From assembly GCA_026989275.1 (NCBI GenBank), contig JALSJQ010000009.1, positions 124,001 to 188,000 on the forward strand: a stretch of 64,000 nt of DNA. Reading direction: 5' to 3'. Shown here piece after piece: positions 45,669-54,389 of the stretch; within the stretch, counting starts at the first letter, position 1, and the number at the start of each line of letters is the position of its first letter. The notes below the pieces were generated by a model. It was not told where the DNA came from and did not search any database. It saw only the letters and a list, made by a program, of their open reading frames with translations. This DNA is from Albidovulum sp. (GTDB lineage: Bacteria > Pseudomonadota > Alphaproteobacteria > Rhodobacterales > Rhodobacteraceae). A program made the translations under genes and the position numbers.

Positions 45669-46301
45669 TCAGCTGGCCAGGATCGCAACGCCGGCAAGGG
45701 CGGTGCCGATACCGGCAAGGCGGCGCAGGACGGGCCGGCGCGTGATCAGCGCACCGAGCGCGAGCCCCGCCAGGTGGAGCCCGGCCGTGGCGATCACGAA
45801 GCCCGCGAGATAGGCCAGCACGCTTCCGGCGGCCTCGGCGGCGTGGGCATGACCATGAAAGAGGGCGAAACCGCCGATGATCAGGAGCCCCGCTGCCCGC
45901 GGCGCCCGGAAGGCCACCATCAGCCCGAAGGCGATCACGGACAGGGCGATCGCCGCCTCTACCATCGGCAGGGCGATGCCGGCCCAGCCCAGGGCCGCTC
46001 CGAGCATCATGCCGGCAAGAAAGAGCCCCGGCGGCAGCAGCAGCGCCCGGATCCGCCGCCGGTTCGCCCTGTTCGTGTTCCGGCCGTCCGCAGCCGGGCG
46101 GGGCGCTAGCATCGCCGCCCACAGGCCGACGGCGGCGCCCGCGAGAACGTGATCGGCTCCCATCAGCGGATGCAGCAACCCCGGCAGCACCCCCGATGTC
46201 GCCCCGACTCCCACATGGGCCAGGGCCGGGCCTGCGGCCAGAAGGGAACCGGCTGCCGCCGCTCCCGCACCAACGGCGGCCATCCTTGCGGACCTCGTCA
46301 T
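45669..46301 (-). CDS. hupE: HupE/UreJ family nickel transport protein
   Basis: 210 residues, seven hydrophobic segments. A cleavable signal peptide (ending PALAHVGVG) is followed by the signature HPLMGADHVLAG in the first core helix and FHGHAHAAEAAG later, both likely nickel-binding. HupE proteins are nickel permeases serving hydrogenase or urease. GGAGGAAAGG lies before ATG 46301, which is preferred to ATG 46325. In rhizobial clusters hupE follows hupD; here it is between hupL and hupC. Confidence 0.93.
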   Translation of the reverse strand: MTRSARMAAVGAGAAAAGSLLAAGPALAHVGVGATSGVLPGLLHPLMGADHVLAGAAVGLWAAMLAPRPAADGRNTNRANRRRIRALLLPPGLFLAGMMLGAALGWAGIALPMVEAAIALSVIAFGLMVAFRAPRAAGLLIIGGFALFHGHAHAAEAAGSVLAYLAGFVIATAGLHLAGLALGALITRRPVLRRLAGIGTALAGVAILAS

Positions 46302-46343
46302 CTTCCTTTCCTCCCTGTCTCGCATCTGCGTTCTTCCGCCGTT

Positions 46344-48137
46344 TCAGCGCACCTTGACCCGGGCCAGCTCTTCCCCGTCGGGCGACATGACATGGGTCGA
46401 GCAGGCAAGGCACGGATCGAAGCTGTGGATCGTGCGCAGGATCTCCACCGGCTCTTCGGCCCGCTCCACCGGCGTATTCATCAGCGAGGCCTCGAACGCG
46501 CCGATATTGCCGGCCGGATCACGCGGCGAACCGTTCCAGGTGGTGGGCACCACACACTGGTAGTTCTCGATCCTGCCGTCCTTGATGACGATCCAGTGAC
46601 CGAGCGCACCGCGCGGCGCCTCCGTCTGCCCCACGCCCTTCGCTTCCTTCGGCCAGGTCTTCGGATCCCACTTCTCGATGTTGGCCGTGTTGGTGTCGCC
46701 GTTCCTGATGTTGGTGACGAGCTTTTCGAAGAAGTGTTGCTGCAGCTCGCAGCAGTAGAGACTCTCGAGAGCGCGGGCCGCCGTGCGGCCGAGGGTCGAG
46801 AAGATCGCCTCGAAAGGCAGTTCGAGATCGCGCAGGAAGCCGTCCACCTGCTCCCTGATGCGCTCGTGGCCCTTGGCGTAGCCGACGATGTAGCGCGCCA
46901 GCGGCCCCACCTCCATCGCGTGCCCGCGCCAGCGCGGCGCCTTGATCCACGAATACTTGCCGCCCTCGTCGAGTTCGACGATGTTGGTCTTCGTGCCCTT
47001 GGCGTTCGGGCCGAGCTCGTAGCGCGGACGCGTCTCCCCTTCCCACGGATGGAGGCTGATGCCGGGCCGGTCGTATTCGTACCAGGAATGATCGACATAT
47101 TCGCGGATCTGTTCCGGGTCGCGCAGATCGACATCGTGCACCTCGTCGAGATTGCCGTTGATGATGGCACCCCGCGGAAGATGCAGGTTCTCGGCCGAGA
47201 AGTCGTTGGCCCTTTCCGGGATGTCGCCATAGGCAAGGCAGGCTTGGGACGAGAGACCGCCGCCATGAAGCCACGTCTTGTAGAACGAGCCGATGGCCTT
47301 GACGTCGGGGATGTAGACATTGCGGTTGAACTCCATCGTCATGTCGATGATCGACCTGACGAGGTTGAGCCGCTCCATGTTGATCGCCCCGACGGCGCCG
47401 GTGCCGTCCACGTTGATCGGACACGGCACACCCCCCACCAGCCAGTTCGGGTGCGGGTTCTTGCCGCCGAAGATCGTGTGGATCTTCACGATCTCCTTCT
47501 GCAGGTCCAGCGCCTCGAGATAGTGGGTGACGGCCATGAGGTCGGCCTCGGGCGGCAGCTTGTAGGCCGGGTTGGTCCAGTAGCCGTTCTTGAACAGACC
47601 GAGCTGCCCCGACTCGACGAACTTCTTGAGCCGGTTCTGCACGTCGCGGAAATAGCCCGGGCTCGAGAGCGGGTGCGAGGGGCTGACCGCCTGCTGCAGC
47701 TCGCTGGTGGCCTTGGGATCGGCCTTGAGCGCGTTGACGGGATTGACCCAGTCGAGCGCGTGCAGGTGATAGAAATGGACCACATGGTCGTGGATCTCGA
47801 GCGCCAGCTGCATCAGGTTGCGGATCGAATTGGCGTTCTCGGGAATGGTGATGCCGAGCGCATCCTCCACCGCCCGCACCGAGGTCAGGGCATGGGTGCC
47901 GGTGCACACCCCGCAGATCCGCTCGGTGAAGGCCCAGGCGTCGCGGGGATCGCGCCCCTTGAGGATGACCTCGAGACCGCGCCACATGGTGCCGGTCGAG
48001 ACGGCGTTGCGGATGACGTTGTTCTCGTCGAGATTGACCTCGCAGCGCATGTGCCCCTCGATCCGCGTGACCGGATCGACGACGACGCGGCGGCCGGAAT
48101 TGTCGAGGGTGAAACCGTTGGGCGTCTGCACAACCAT
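46344..48137 (-). CDS. hupL: [NiFe] uptake hydrogenase large subunit
   Basis: 597 residues, group 1 (membrane-bound, respiratory) type. The NiFe centre is held by RICGVC (near residues 74-79) and by DPCLACSTH at 574-582; the [10 protein letters not shown] motif is near residue 25. After H582 comes the extension [15 protein letters not shown], which HupD removes once nickel is in place. It oxidises H2 in the periplasm, exported together with HupS. It starts 3 nt after hupS. Confidence 0.98.
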   Translation of the reverse strand: MVVQTPNGFTLDNSGRRVVVDPVTRIEGHMRCEVNLDENNVIRNAVSTGTMWRGLEVILKGRDPRDAWAFTERICGVCTGTHALTSVRAVEDALGITIPENANSIRNLMQLALEIHDHVVHFYHLHALDWVNPVNALKADPKATSELQQAVSPSHPLSSPGYFRDVQNRLKKFVESGQLGLFKNGYWTNPAYKLPPEADLMAVTHYLEALDLQKEIVKIHTIFGGKNPHPNWLVGGVPCPINVDGTGAVGAINMERLNLVRSIIDMTMEFNRNVYIPDVKAIGSFYKTWLHGGGLSSQACLAYGDIPERANDFSAENLHLPRGAIINGNLDEVHDVDLRDPEQIREYVDHSWYEYDRPGISLHPWEGETRPRYELGPNAKGTKTNIVELDEGGKYSWIKAPRWRGHAMEVGPLARYIVGYAKGHERIREQVDGFLRDLELPFEAIFSTLGRTAARALESLYCCELQQHFFEKLVTNIRNGDTNTANIEKWDPKTWPKEAKGVGQTEAPRGALGHWIVIKDGRIENYQCVVPTTWNGSPRDPAGNIGAFEASLMNTPVERAEEPVEILRTIHSFDPCLACSTHVMSPDGEELARVKVR

Positions 48138-48140
48138 CGC

Positions 48141-49241
48141 TCAGGCCTCCTCGCTGATCTTTTCGGGGGCGGCAGCTTGCCGCTTCATCTGTGCGCGCTT
48201 GAGCGCCGAGACGGCGGCATGCACCGCCACGCCGGCCCCGACCACGCCGGCCGCCGCCATGCCCACCTCGTCGGCATTGGCCTCGATCCCGAACTGCTTG
48301 ATGTTCGTGAGGCGGTCATAGAAGGAGCCGTTGTCCCAGAACCCGTCCTCCGAACAGCCGATGCAGCCATGGCCGGACTGGATCGGGAAGGACACGCCGT
48401 CGTTCCAGCGGATGGTCGAACAGGCGTTGTAGGTGGTCGGCCCCTTGCACCCCATCTTGTAGAGGCAGTAGCCCTTGCGCGCGTTCTCGTCGTCCCAGCT
48501 CTCGACGAACTGGCCGGCATCGAAATGGGGACGCCGATAGCACTTGTCGTGAATGCGCTGGGAGTAGAACATCTTGGGACGGCCCTGGCGATCGAGATCG
48601 GGCAGGCGGTCGAATGTCAGCATGTAGGTGATGACACCGGTCATGACCTCGGCGATCGGCGGACAGCCCGGCACCTTGATGATCGGCTTGTCGGTGATGA
48701 CCTTGTGCACCGGCGTGGCCCGGGTCGGATTGGGCTTTGCCGCCTGAACACAGCCGTAGGAGGCACAGGCGCCCCAGGAGATGATGGCCTTGGCATGTTC
48801 GGCCGCGCGGCGAAGCTGATCGACGAAGGGCTTGCCGCCGACGATGCAGAACATCCCGTCCTCATTGAGCGGCGGATTGCCCTCGACCGCAAGGATGTAG
48901 TTGCCCTTGTATTTCTCGATGGTGTCCTCGAAGGCCGCCTCCGCCTGATGACCGGCCGCCGCCATCAGCGTGTCGTCGTAGTCGAGCGAGATCATCGACA
49001 GGACGACATCCTTGGCCAGCGGATGGGCCGAGCGGATGAAGCTTTCCGAACAGCAGGTGCATTCGAGCCCGTGCACCCAGATCACCGGGGTGCGCGGCTT
49101 CGTCTGCATTGCATGGGCGATCTTCGGAACGAATGCAGGACCAAGACCGAGCGCCGCGGCGGTCAATGAACAGAACTTCATGAAGGACCGGCGGGTGATC
49201 CCCTGCCGGCGCATCACGTCATAGAAGGTCTCCGTCTGCAA
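48141..49241 (-). CDS. hupS: [NiFe] uptake hydrogenase small subunit, Tat-exported
   Basis: 366 residues from a TTG start. The twin-arginine signal is [11 protein letters not shown], cleaved after about PKIAHA. Iron-sulfur ligands: proximal [21 protein letters not shown] and the GCPP region; medial and distal clusters in [30 protein letters not shown] and [15 protein letters not shown]-terminal membrane anchor ([19 protein letters not shown]) ends the protein. TTG 49241 is 8 nt after GGAGGAGG and gives the usual beginning [12 protein letters not shown]; the first ATG would delete conserved residues. Confidence 0.97.
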   Translation of the reverse strand: MQTETFYDVMRRQGITRRSFMKFCSLTAAALGLGPAFVPKIAHAMQTKPRTPVIWVHGLECTCCSESFIRSAHPLAKDVVLSMISLDYDDTLMAAAGHQAEAAFEDTIEKYKGNYILAVEGNPPLNEDGMFCIVGGKPFVDQLRRAAEHAKAIISWGACASYGCVQAAKPNPTRATPVHKVITDKPIIKVPGCPPIAEVMTGVITYMLTFDRLPDLDRQGRPKMFYSQRIHDKCYRRPHFDAGQFVESWDDENARKGYCLYKMGCKGPTTYNACSTIRWNDGVSFPIQSGHGCIGCSEDGFWDNGSFYDRLTNIKQFGIEANADEVGMAAAGVVGAGVAVHAAVSALKRAQMKRQAAAPEKISEEA

Positions 49242-49505
49242 GGTGCTGTCCTCCTCCCTGTCCCTGGCTTGCGGAGCCACGCCACAAGGCACCCGGCCCC
49301 ATATGGAATGATAGTTATCATTTCGCCGGTCGATTCCGAAAGGTTTTTTGTCATTCCACCGCCACCGCGTATTCTTATGCAATGTTTTTCAAATAGTTAT
49401 CTGCGATTTTTGGCATGATCCGGCCGAGAGCCGTCTGCCCGGACACAGCCGTTTCTGGAAGAAAAGTTTCCACAAGCGAGGCCTTCCGCCCTTCGGGCCG
49501 CCGAA
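49242..49505 (-). promoter_or_regulatory. hupS upstream regulatory region
   Basis: The 264 nt between the hypF stop and hupS include the only clearly A+T-rich stretch of the cluster (49300-49420). Contents: a perfect 16-bp palindrome at 49307-49322, a second copy of its 9-bp core at 49393-49401, and ATG-TTTTT-CAA at 49382-49392, which on the minus strand is TTG-N5-CAT, one base from the R. capsulatus HupR site TTG-N5-CAA. I found no -24/-12 sigma54 promoter. TATCAT inside the palindrome could be a -10, with a poor -35. Confidence 0.55.
49307..49322. promoter_or_regulatory. 16-bp palindromic operator candidate (Fnr- or Fur-like)
   Basis: AATGATAGTTATCATT: arms AATGATA and TATCATT, 2-nt centre, centred 73 nt upstream of the hupS start codon. 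The core TGAT-N4-ATCA is that of Fnr/Crp-family sites; the same sequence also resembles Fur boxes (TGATAA / TTATCA). The core ATAGTTATC recurs at 49393-49401, 82 nt away. Confidence 0.5.
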
Positions 49506-51809
49506 TCACCCGCCCCTGCCGCCGTGCCGCCCCCCGTGGCGCAGGCGGCAGGCGGCCACGGCCGCCTGGCCGAGCGCGAGCCCTCCGTCCCCGGCGGGAA
49601 CGGCCGAATGGGTCAGCGTGCGCTCCGGACCCAGCGCCTCGATCAGGCATTCGAGCAGCAGCGCATTGGCCATCACGCCCCCCGAAAGGGCGAAAAGGTC
49701 GCAGCCGGTTGCACGCGCCGCCGCCGCGAAGGCGCGGGCAAGTCCTTCGTGGAAGCTGCGGGCCATGTCGGCCGGATCGGCGCCGGCGGCCAGATCGGAG
49801 AGGAAGGCCTCCCACATGGGCGCATCATCCACGATCCGCTCCGCTCCCTCCAGATGCGGATCGGTTGCCGGTCGCAGCTCGAAGGGCCAGGGCCGGCCGG
49901 GGCGTCCCCGCCGGGCCAGCGCCTCGAGGCGCATGGCCGCCTCCCCTTCGTAGCCGATCCGCGGCGGCGCGATGCCGATACCGGCGGCCACCGCGTCGAA
50001 CAGCCGCCCTGCGGAGCTCGACGGGGGCGCATTCACACCCGCAGCGACGGCACGGCGCAGGGCCTCCAGGGGATGCGCGGCCAGAAGACGCGAGGCCGGA
50101 GCGGCTAACCCCGCCCTGTCGAGCCGCGCGAGGAGGTTGCGCCAGGGTTCGCGCGCGGCCGCGTCCCCTCCGGGCAGCGGAGCCGGCACGAGCCGCGCGG
50201 CATACCGCACAGCGGCATATCCGCCGACCAGCACCTCCCCGCCCCGGATCGTTCCCTCGGCATCGAGCCCGATGCCGTCGAGCACGACGGCCGCCACTTC
50301 CGCCTCCGGCGACAGGCCGTTCTCGGCCATGACCGATGCCATGTGCGCATGGTGATGGGCCACCTCGACGAGGGGAATCCCCCGCTTCTGCGCCAGTCGC
50401 CTACCATGAAGGGCCGAACGGCAGGCGGGGTGGCAGTCCACGGCCACGACCCGGGGCTCGTGATCGAAAAGGGACAGATGGTCCTCGATCGCCTCCTGCC
50501 AGGCGGCGAAGCCCGCAGGTTCGTCGAGATCGCCCAGATGGGGAGACAGCACCGCCTCACGGCCCGAGAGAAGGCAGAACACCGCCTTGAGATCTCCCCC
50601 GAGTGCAAGGACGGCCGGCGCATCGAGGTCGGGAATGGTCAGGGGACGCGGAACATGCCCGCGCGCCCGACGCAGGATCCGGGGCCGACCTGCCGCAAGG
50701 ACGGTCACGCTGTCGTCGAGTCGGCGGGCGATGGGACGGTCGTGGTCGAGAACGATGTCCGCCACCTCCCCGAGCTCGCCCTTTGCCGCCGCCCCGTCGA
50801 TGACCTGCGGGCGGCCCGACACGTTGCCCGAAGTCATCACCAGAGGCCGTCGCAACCGAGCCGCGAGAAGATGGTGCAGCGGCGTCATGGGCAGCATCCA
50901 GCCGACATGATCCAGGCCGGGCGCAATGTTCCCGGGGAGAGGGGCGGCATCCCCGTCGCTCCGCAGGGGCAGCAGCACGATCGGGGCCGACGGGTCCCCC
51001 AGCAGGGCGGCGGCATCGGCGCTCACCCGGCAATGGCGGCCGATGGTGGCGATGTCGGGCGCCATCAGGGCAAGGGGCTTGGACGGTCTGCGCTTGCGCC
51101 GCCGCAGACGCGCGATCGCCGCGGCCGAGGTGGCGTCGCACACGAGATGGAAACCGCCGATCCCCTTGATGGCGGCCACGCCTCCCTTGCCGACGATCTC
51201 CGCCACCTCGTCCAGAGAACGCGAAAGGCGCGGCCCGCAATCGGGGCAGGCAATCGGCTGGGCGTGGAAACGCCGGTCGGCCGGGTTCTCGTATTCCTCG
51301 CGACACGCCGCACACATCGCGAATCCGGCCATGGTCGTGCTCGAGCGATCATAGGGAACATCCCGAATGATCGAGAAGCGCGGCCCGCAATTGGTGCAAT
51401 TGGTGAAGGGATAGCCCTTTCGCCGCCCTTCGGAGAACACCTCCTCGACGCATTCCGGGCAGGTGGCGAGATCGGGCGTGATGCGGGTTTCCGCGGCACC
51501 GCCCGCGCTTTCGATGATCCTGAACGTCTCCGCCCCGACCGGGGGAACCCGCCGGGTCTCGATCGCCGTTATCTCGGCAATGGGGGGCGACTCGGCGGAC
51601 AGGGCCGCGAGAAAGGCGGCAAGCGCACCGCCCTCGGCATGTATCAGCACGCCTTCGGCATCGTTGGCCACATGCCCCCGCACCCCGTGATGGCGGGCGA
51701 TGCGCCACACGAACGGACGAAACCCCACTCCCTGCACCTGACCGCGAACGCGAATGGCGAGGGCCGCGCCGTCTCCCTCTCCCCCTCCCCTTGTCCTTTC
51801 CGCCCTCAT
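49506..51809 (-). CDS. hypF: carbamoyltransferase HypF
   Basis: 767 residues in the usual order: acylphosphatase domain (RVRGQVQGVGFRPFVWRIA), two zinc fingers (CPECVEEV...CTNC and CAACREEY...CPDC), a YrdC-like domain (GKGGVAAIKGIGGFHLVCDA) and the Kae1-like carbamoyltransferase domain (VAHHHAHMASVMAENGL, SGGVMANALL). It makes carbamoyl-AMP from carbamoyl phosphate and loads HypE. The start overlaps the hupV stop by 1 nt, so it belongs to the hupTUV-hypF transcript and ends 264 nt before hupS. Confidence 0.97.
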   Translation of the reverse strand: MRAERTRGGGEGDGAALAIRVRGQVQGVGFRPFVWRIARHHGVRGHVANDAEGVLIHAEGGALAAFLAALSAESPPIAEITAIETRRVPPVGAETFRIIESAGGAAETRITPDLATCPECVEEVFSEGRRKGYPFTNCTNCGPRFSIIRDVPYDRSSTTMAGFAMCAACREEYENPADRRFHAQPIACPDCGPRLSRSLDEVAEIVGKGGVAAIKGIGGFHLVCDATSAAAIARLRRRKRRPSKPLALMAPDIATIGRHCRVSADAAALLGDPSAPIVLLPLRSDGDAAPLPGNIAPGLDHVGWMLPMTPLHHLLAARLRRPLVMTSGNVSGRPQVIDGAAAKGELGEVADIVLDHDRPIARRLDDSVTVLAAGRPRILRRARGHVPRPLTIPDLDAPAVLALGGDLKAVFCLLSGREAVLSPHLGDLDEPAGFAAWQEAIEDHLSLFDHEPRVVAVDCHPACRSALHGRRLAQKRGIPLVEVAHHHAHMASVMAENGLSPEAEVAAVVLDGIGLDAEGTIRGGEVLVGGYAAVRYAARLVPAPLPGGDAAAREPWRNLLARLDRAGLAAPASRLLAAHPLEALRRAVAAGVNAPPSSSAGRLFDAVAAGIGIAPPRIGYEGEAAMRLEALARRGRPGRPWPFELRPATDPHLEGAERIVDDAPMWEAFLSDLAAGADPADMARSFHEGLARAFAAAARATGCDLFALSGGVMANALLLECLIEALGPERTLTHSAVPAGDGGLALGQAAVAACRLRHGGRHGGRGG

Positions 51810-53242
51810 CAGTGCACCGTGCAGACCATGCAGGGGTCGAAGCTGCGGACGACATGCTGCACCATCGCCCCTTCTGGACAGCCGACAAGCGCCTGTTCGA
51901 GCGGCCCGGGCACCCCCGAGGCATCGCGCGGGGAGAAGTTCCAGGTGGTCGGCGCGATGATCTGATAGCGCAGGATGCGCCCCTCCCCGATGGACACCCA
52001 GTGGCCGAGCGCCCCCCGCGCCGCCTCCACAAGCCCCTCGCCCCGCCCTTCCTGCGGCATGGCGCCATGCTCTATGAAGCGGGCATCGGGTTCGAGAGCG
52101 ATCGACCAGCGTTCGAGGGCTTCTGCCAGTCGCGCCACTTCGAGAAGCCGCCCGACGATGCGGGCATGGACCGATCCCCCTTCCCCGGCAAGGCCGAGAG
52201 CCAGCGGATGTCCGTCAACGACCTGCCGCGCAAAGGCGCCCGTCTCGGCCGGCCGGCCTGCAAGCCGCGGCGCCTTGCACCAGCTGTAGGCCCCCTCCCG
52301 GTCGGGATCGGGCAGGGTATCGCCCACGGACGGATGCGCCGGCCGGCCTGCATCCCAAGCATGGCTCGGATCCTCGAGAATGTCGGCCGTATCGAGCGGC
52401 TCGAGCACGCCGGGACGGCCCGTCCCGTCGAGACGGCGCACCCCCCTGGCGAACAGCGGCCCCTCGGCGGTTTCATGGGCACCGAAGGAAAGCCACAGGC
52501 CGGGGCCGGAGCCGATCGACCCGAGACCGAGATCATCGGCGATGGCGAGATAGCGCCCCACATCCCCCTTCCGCCAGGCCAAGAGGTCGGACGGGGTTCC
52601 GAGGGCGGCGAAAGCCTCGGCGCCGTCGCCAAACAAGGTCTCGTCGAGCCAGCGGCGCAGACGCCGGATCTGCGCAACGAGTTTCAGCCGGTCCCGCGCA
52701 TCGGGAGCACGGGTCACCCCTCCGGGCTGGATGGCGAGGGTATGAGGCCACTTGCCGGCGAGTATCCCCATCACGTGCATGATCCGGGCCCGGGCCTCTA
52801 GCCAGGACCGCTGCGCCGGACCGCCGACCCCGAAACGGGCGGTCGCGGCCCCGTGCCAGGACCGGGCGGCATGGTCGGGGCGCGTGAAGTCCGGCATGAA
52901 GAACAGATAGAAATGCGTCAGGTGATCGACGAGATTCTCCACCCCGTGGATGATCTGGATCGCCAGCATGCCCTGGGGCGGCGGCCTCAGACCGGCGGCA
53001 TCGCCAAGGGCCCGGGCCGCAGCGGCCGACTGGCTGATCGAACAGATTCCGCAGATCCGCGGGGTGATGGTCAGGGCGTCGAGTGGCGCCTTGCCGACAA
53101 GAATGCGCTCGAAACCGCGAAAAAGCGTCGAGACGACCTCCGCACGCACCACGCGGCCGCCCTCGAAATCGAGGACGACCTCGAGATCGCCCTCGACCCG
53201 GTTGAAGGGGCCGACGATGTGCCGCGTGCCGTCTTCCCTCAT
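51809..53242 (-). CDS. hupV: regulatory (H2-sensing) hydrogenase large subunit HupV
   Basis: 477 residues. It is a [NiFe] large subunit with intact RICGICSISQS and terminal DPCMVCTVH, but ends exactly at that His. It has no C-terminal extension, as expected for the regulatory HupUV/HoxBC class, which needs no protease step. It starts HIVGPFNRVEGDLEVVLD. The heterodimer senses H2 in the cytoplasm and signals to HupT. ATG 53242 is followed immediately by this conserved start. Confidence 0.95.
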   Translation of the reverse strand: MREDGTRHIVGPFNRVEGDLEVVLDFEGGRVVRAEVVSTLFRGFERILVGKAPLDALTITPRICGICSISQSAAAARALGDAAGLRPPPQGMLAIQIIHGVENLVDHLTHFYLFFMPDFTRPDHAARSWHGAATARFGVGGPAQRSWLEARARIMHVMGILAGKWPHTLAIQPGGVTRAPDARDRLKLVAQIRRLRRWLDETLFGDGAEAFAALGTPSDLLAWRKGDVGRYLAIADDLGLGSIGSGPGLWLSFGAHETAEGPLFARGVRRLDGTGRPGVLEPLDTADILEDPSHAWDAGRPAHPSVGDTLPDPDREGAYSWCKAPRLAGRPAETGAFARQVVDGHPLALGLAGEGGSVHARIVGRLLEVARLAEALERWSIALEPDARFIEHGAMPQEGRGEGLVEAARGALGHWVSIGEGRILRYQIIAPTTWNFSPRDASGVPGPLEQALVGCPEGAMVQHVVRSFDPCMVCTVH

Positions 53243-53371
53243 TCCGTCTCCTTTCCCTGACCGGCGGCCCCGCCCCGGCTCGACATGACCCGTGCGCCGC
53301 CCCCGGCCTGCGATGCACACTCCTTCATCCGCGAACGCGCCACCGCCTCCCGCACCCGTCACTCCCGGTCC

Positions 53372-54385
53372 CTACCGCCCGCGGGGGCGACGATTGACAT
53401 CGACCACCCGCGGCGGATGCACGATCCGGTCGGCCACCGCATTCTCCCGAAGTCTCTCGGGGGTGGCGGCCTTGGCCAGCGAGGCGAGGGCCACGAACCA
53501 CGCCCGGGGCATATCGGAAGGCAGGCCCAGGGGGATGCCGGCGAGCTTCGGGGTCTCGGTGAACCGGCGCCCGGGTTCCTCGAATTCGGGGGCCGTGCAG
53601 TTGATGCAGGGGTAGTTTCCCCGCGTGCAGGAGCCCTCGCCATTCCAGGGGCGGATGTTGCAATCGGCATGGGCCTGGGTGCCGATGCAGCCGAGATGCT
53701 CCATCATGCAGCCCTCCTGCCCGAGCCTCTCGGCCGAAGCCTTGTATTCGTAGAACTCGTTCTTCGTGCAGCCGTGATGGACGAGGTGATCGGCAAAGAA
53801 GCGGGGCCGTGCGAGAGGATCGAGGTCCTCGCGGCCGAATGCTCCGGTGGCCAGCATCACCAGCGTCTCGATCACCCAGTCGGGATGGGTGGGGCATCCG
53901 GCGACGTTGATCACCGGCAGACCGCTGCCCGCACGGAAATCCTCTCCCAGAAGGCCGCCGGGCATCACCCCGTCATATTGCAGCCCCGTCGCGCCTCCCG
54001 GATTGGAGCCGGCGGAGGTCATCCCGCCCCAAGCGGCGCAGGAACCGATGGCCAGAACGTGGTCGGCCCGCTCCGCAAGCTCGCGCAGCCACCACATCAT
54101 CGGCTTTCCCGTTCCCGCCAGCATGTGAAAGCGGCCGGTGCCGTTCGGCCCGCACATCACCGAACCTTCGAGGCAGAGCGCGTCGAGCCTGCGCCGACCG
54201 GCCCGGAGATCCTCCAGGAGATCGACCACCTCCGCCCCGCTTTCGCGCGAGATCGAGGGGTGCCAGAGAAAGCGGATGCCGAAATCCTCGAATGTCTCGA
54301 AGAGGCCGGGATCCTCCGCGCAAAGCAGGGACATGGTGCACCCGCCGCACCCTCCCGACTGGAGCCAGAGCACATCGAAACTCAT
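53372..54385 (-). CDS. hupU: regulatory (H2-sensing) hydrogenase small subunit HupU
   Basis: 337 residues, without a Tat signal or membrane anchor, so cytoplasmic. It begins MSFDVLWLQSGGCGGCTMSLLCAE, the proximal cluster site, continues with CLEGSVMCGPNGTGRF and GSCAAWGG, and holds the other clusters in HHGCTKNEFYEYKASAE, GCMMEHLGCIGTQAHADC and NYPCINCTAPEFEEPG. It pairs with HupV. A 129-nt gap before hupV is unusual in this tightly packed operon. Starts 4 nt after hupT. Confidence 0.95.
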   Translation of the reverse strand: MSFDVLWLQSGGCGGCTMSLLCAEDPGLFETFEDFGIRFLWHPSISRESGAEVVDLLEDLRAGRRRLDALCLEGSVMCGPNGTGRFHMLAGTGKPMMWWLRELAERADHVLAIGSCAAWGGMTSAGSNPGGATGLQYDGVMPGGLLGEDFRAGSGLPVINVAGCPTHPDWVIETLVMLATGAFGREDLDPLARPRFFADHLVHHGCTKNEFYEYKASAERLGQEGCMMEHLGCIGTQAHADCNIRPWNGEGSCTRGNYPCINCTAPEFEEPGRRFTETPKLAGIPLGLPSDMPRAWFVALASLAKAATPERLRENAVADRIVHPPRVVDVNRRPRGR

Positions 54386-54389
54386 CGCC

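Noticed and set aside
46149-49169. 1006-codon open frame on the plus strand opposite hupL and hupS
   Set aside because: It is antisense to two unmistakable genes; such frames arise from GC-rich third codon positions. Its translation has no recognisable domain.
49242-49505. sigma54 (-24/-12) promoter for hupS
   Set aside because: Checked the minus strand for GG-N10-GC in a TGGCAC/TTGCA context; no acceptable match, and HupR lacks the parts needed to activate sigma54.
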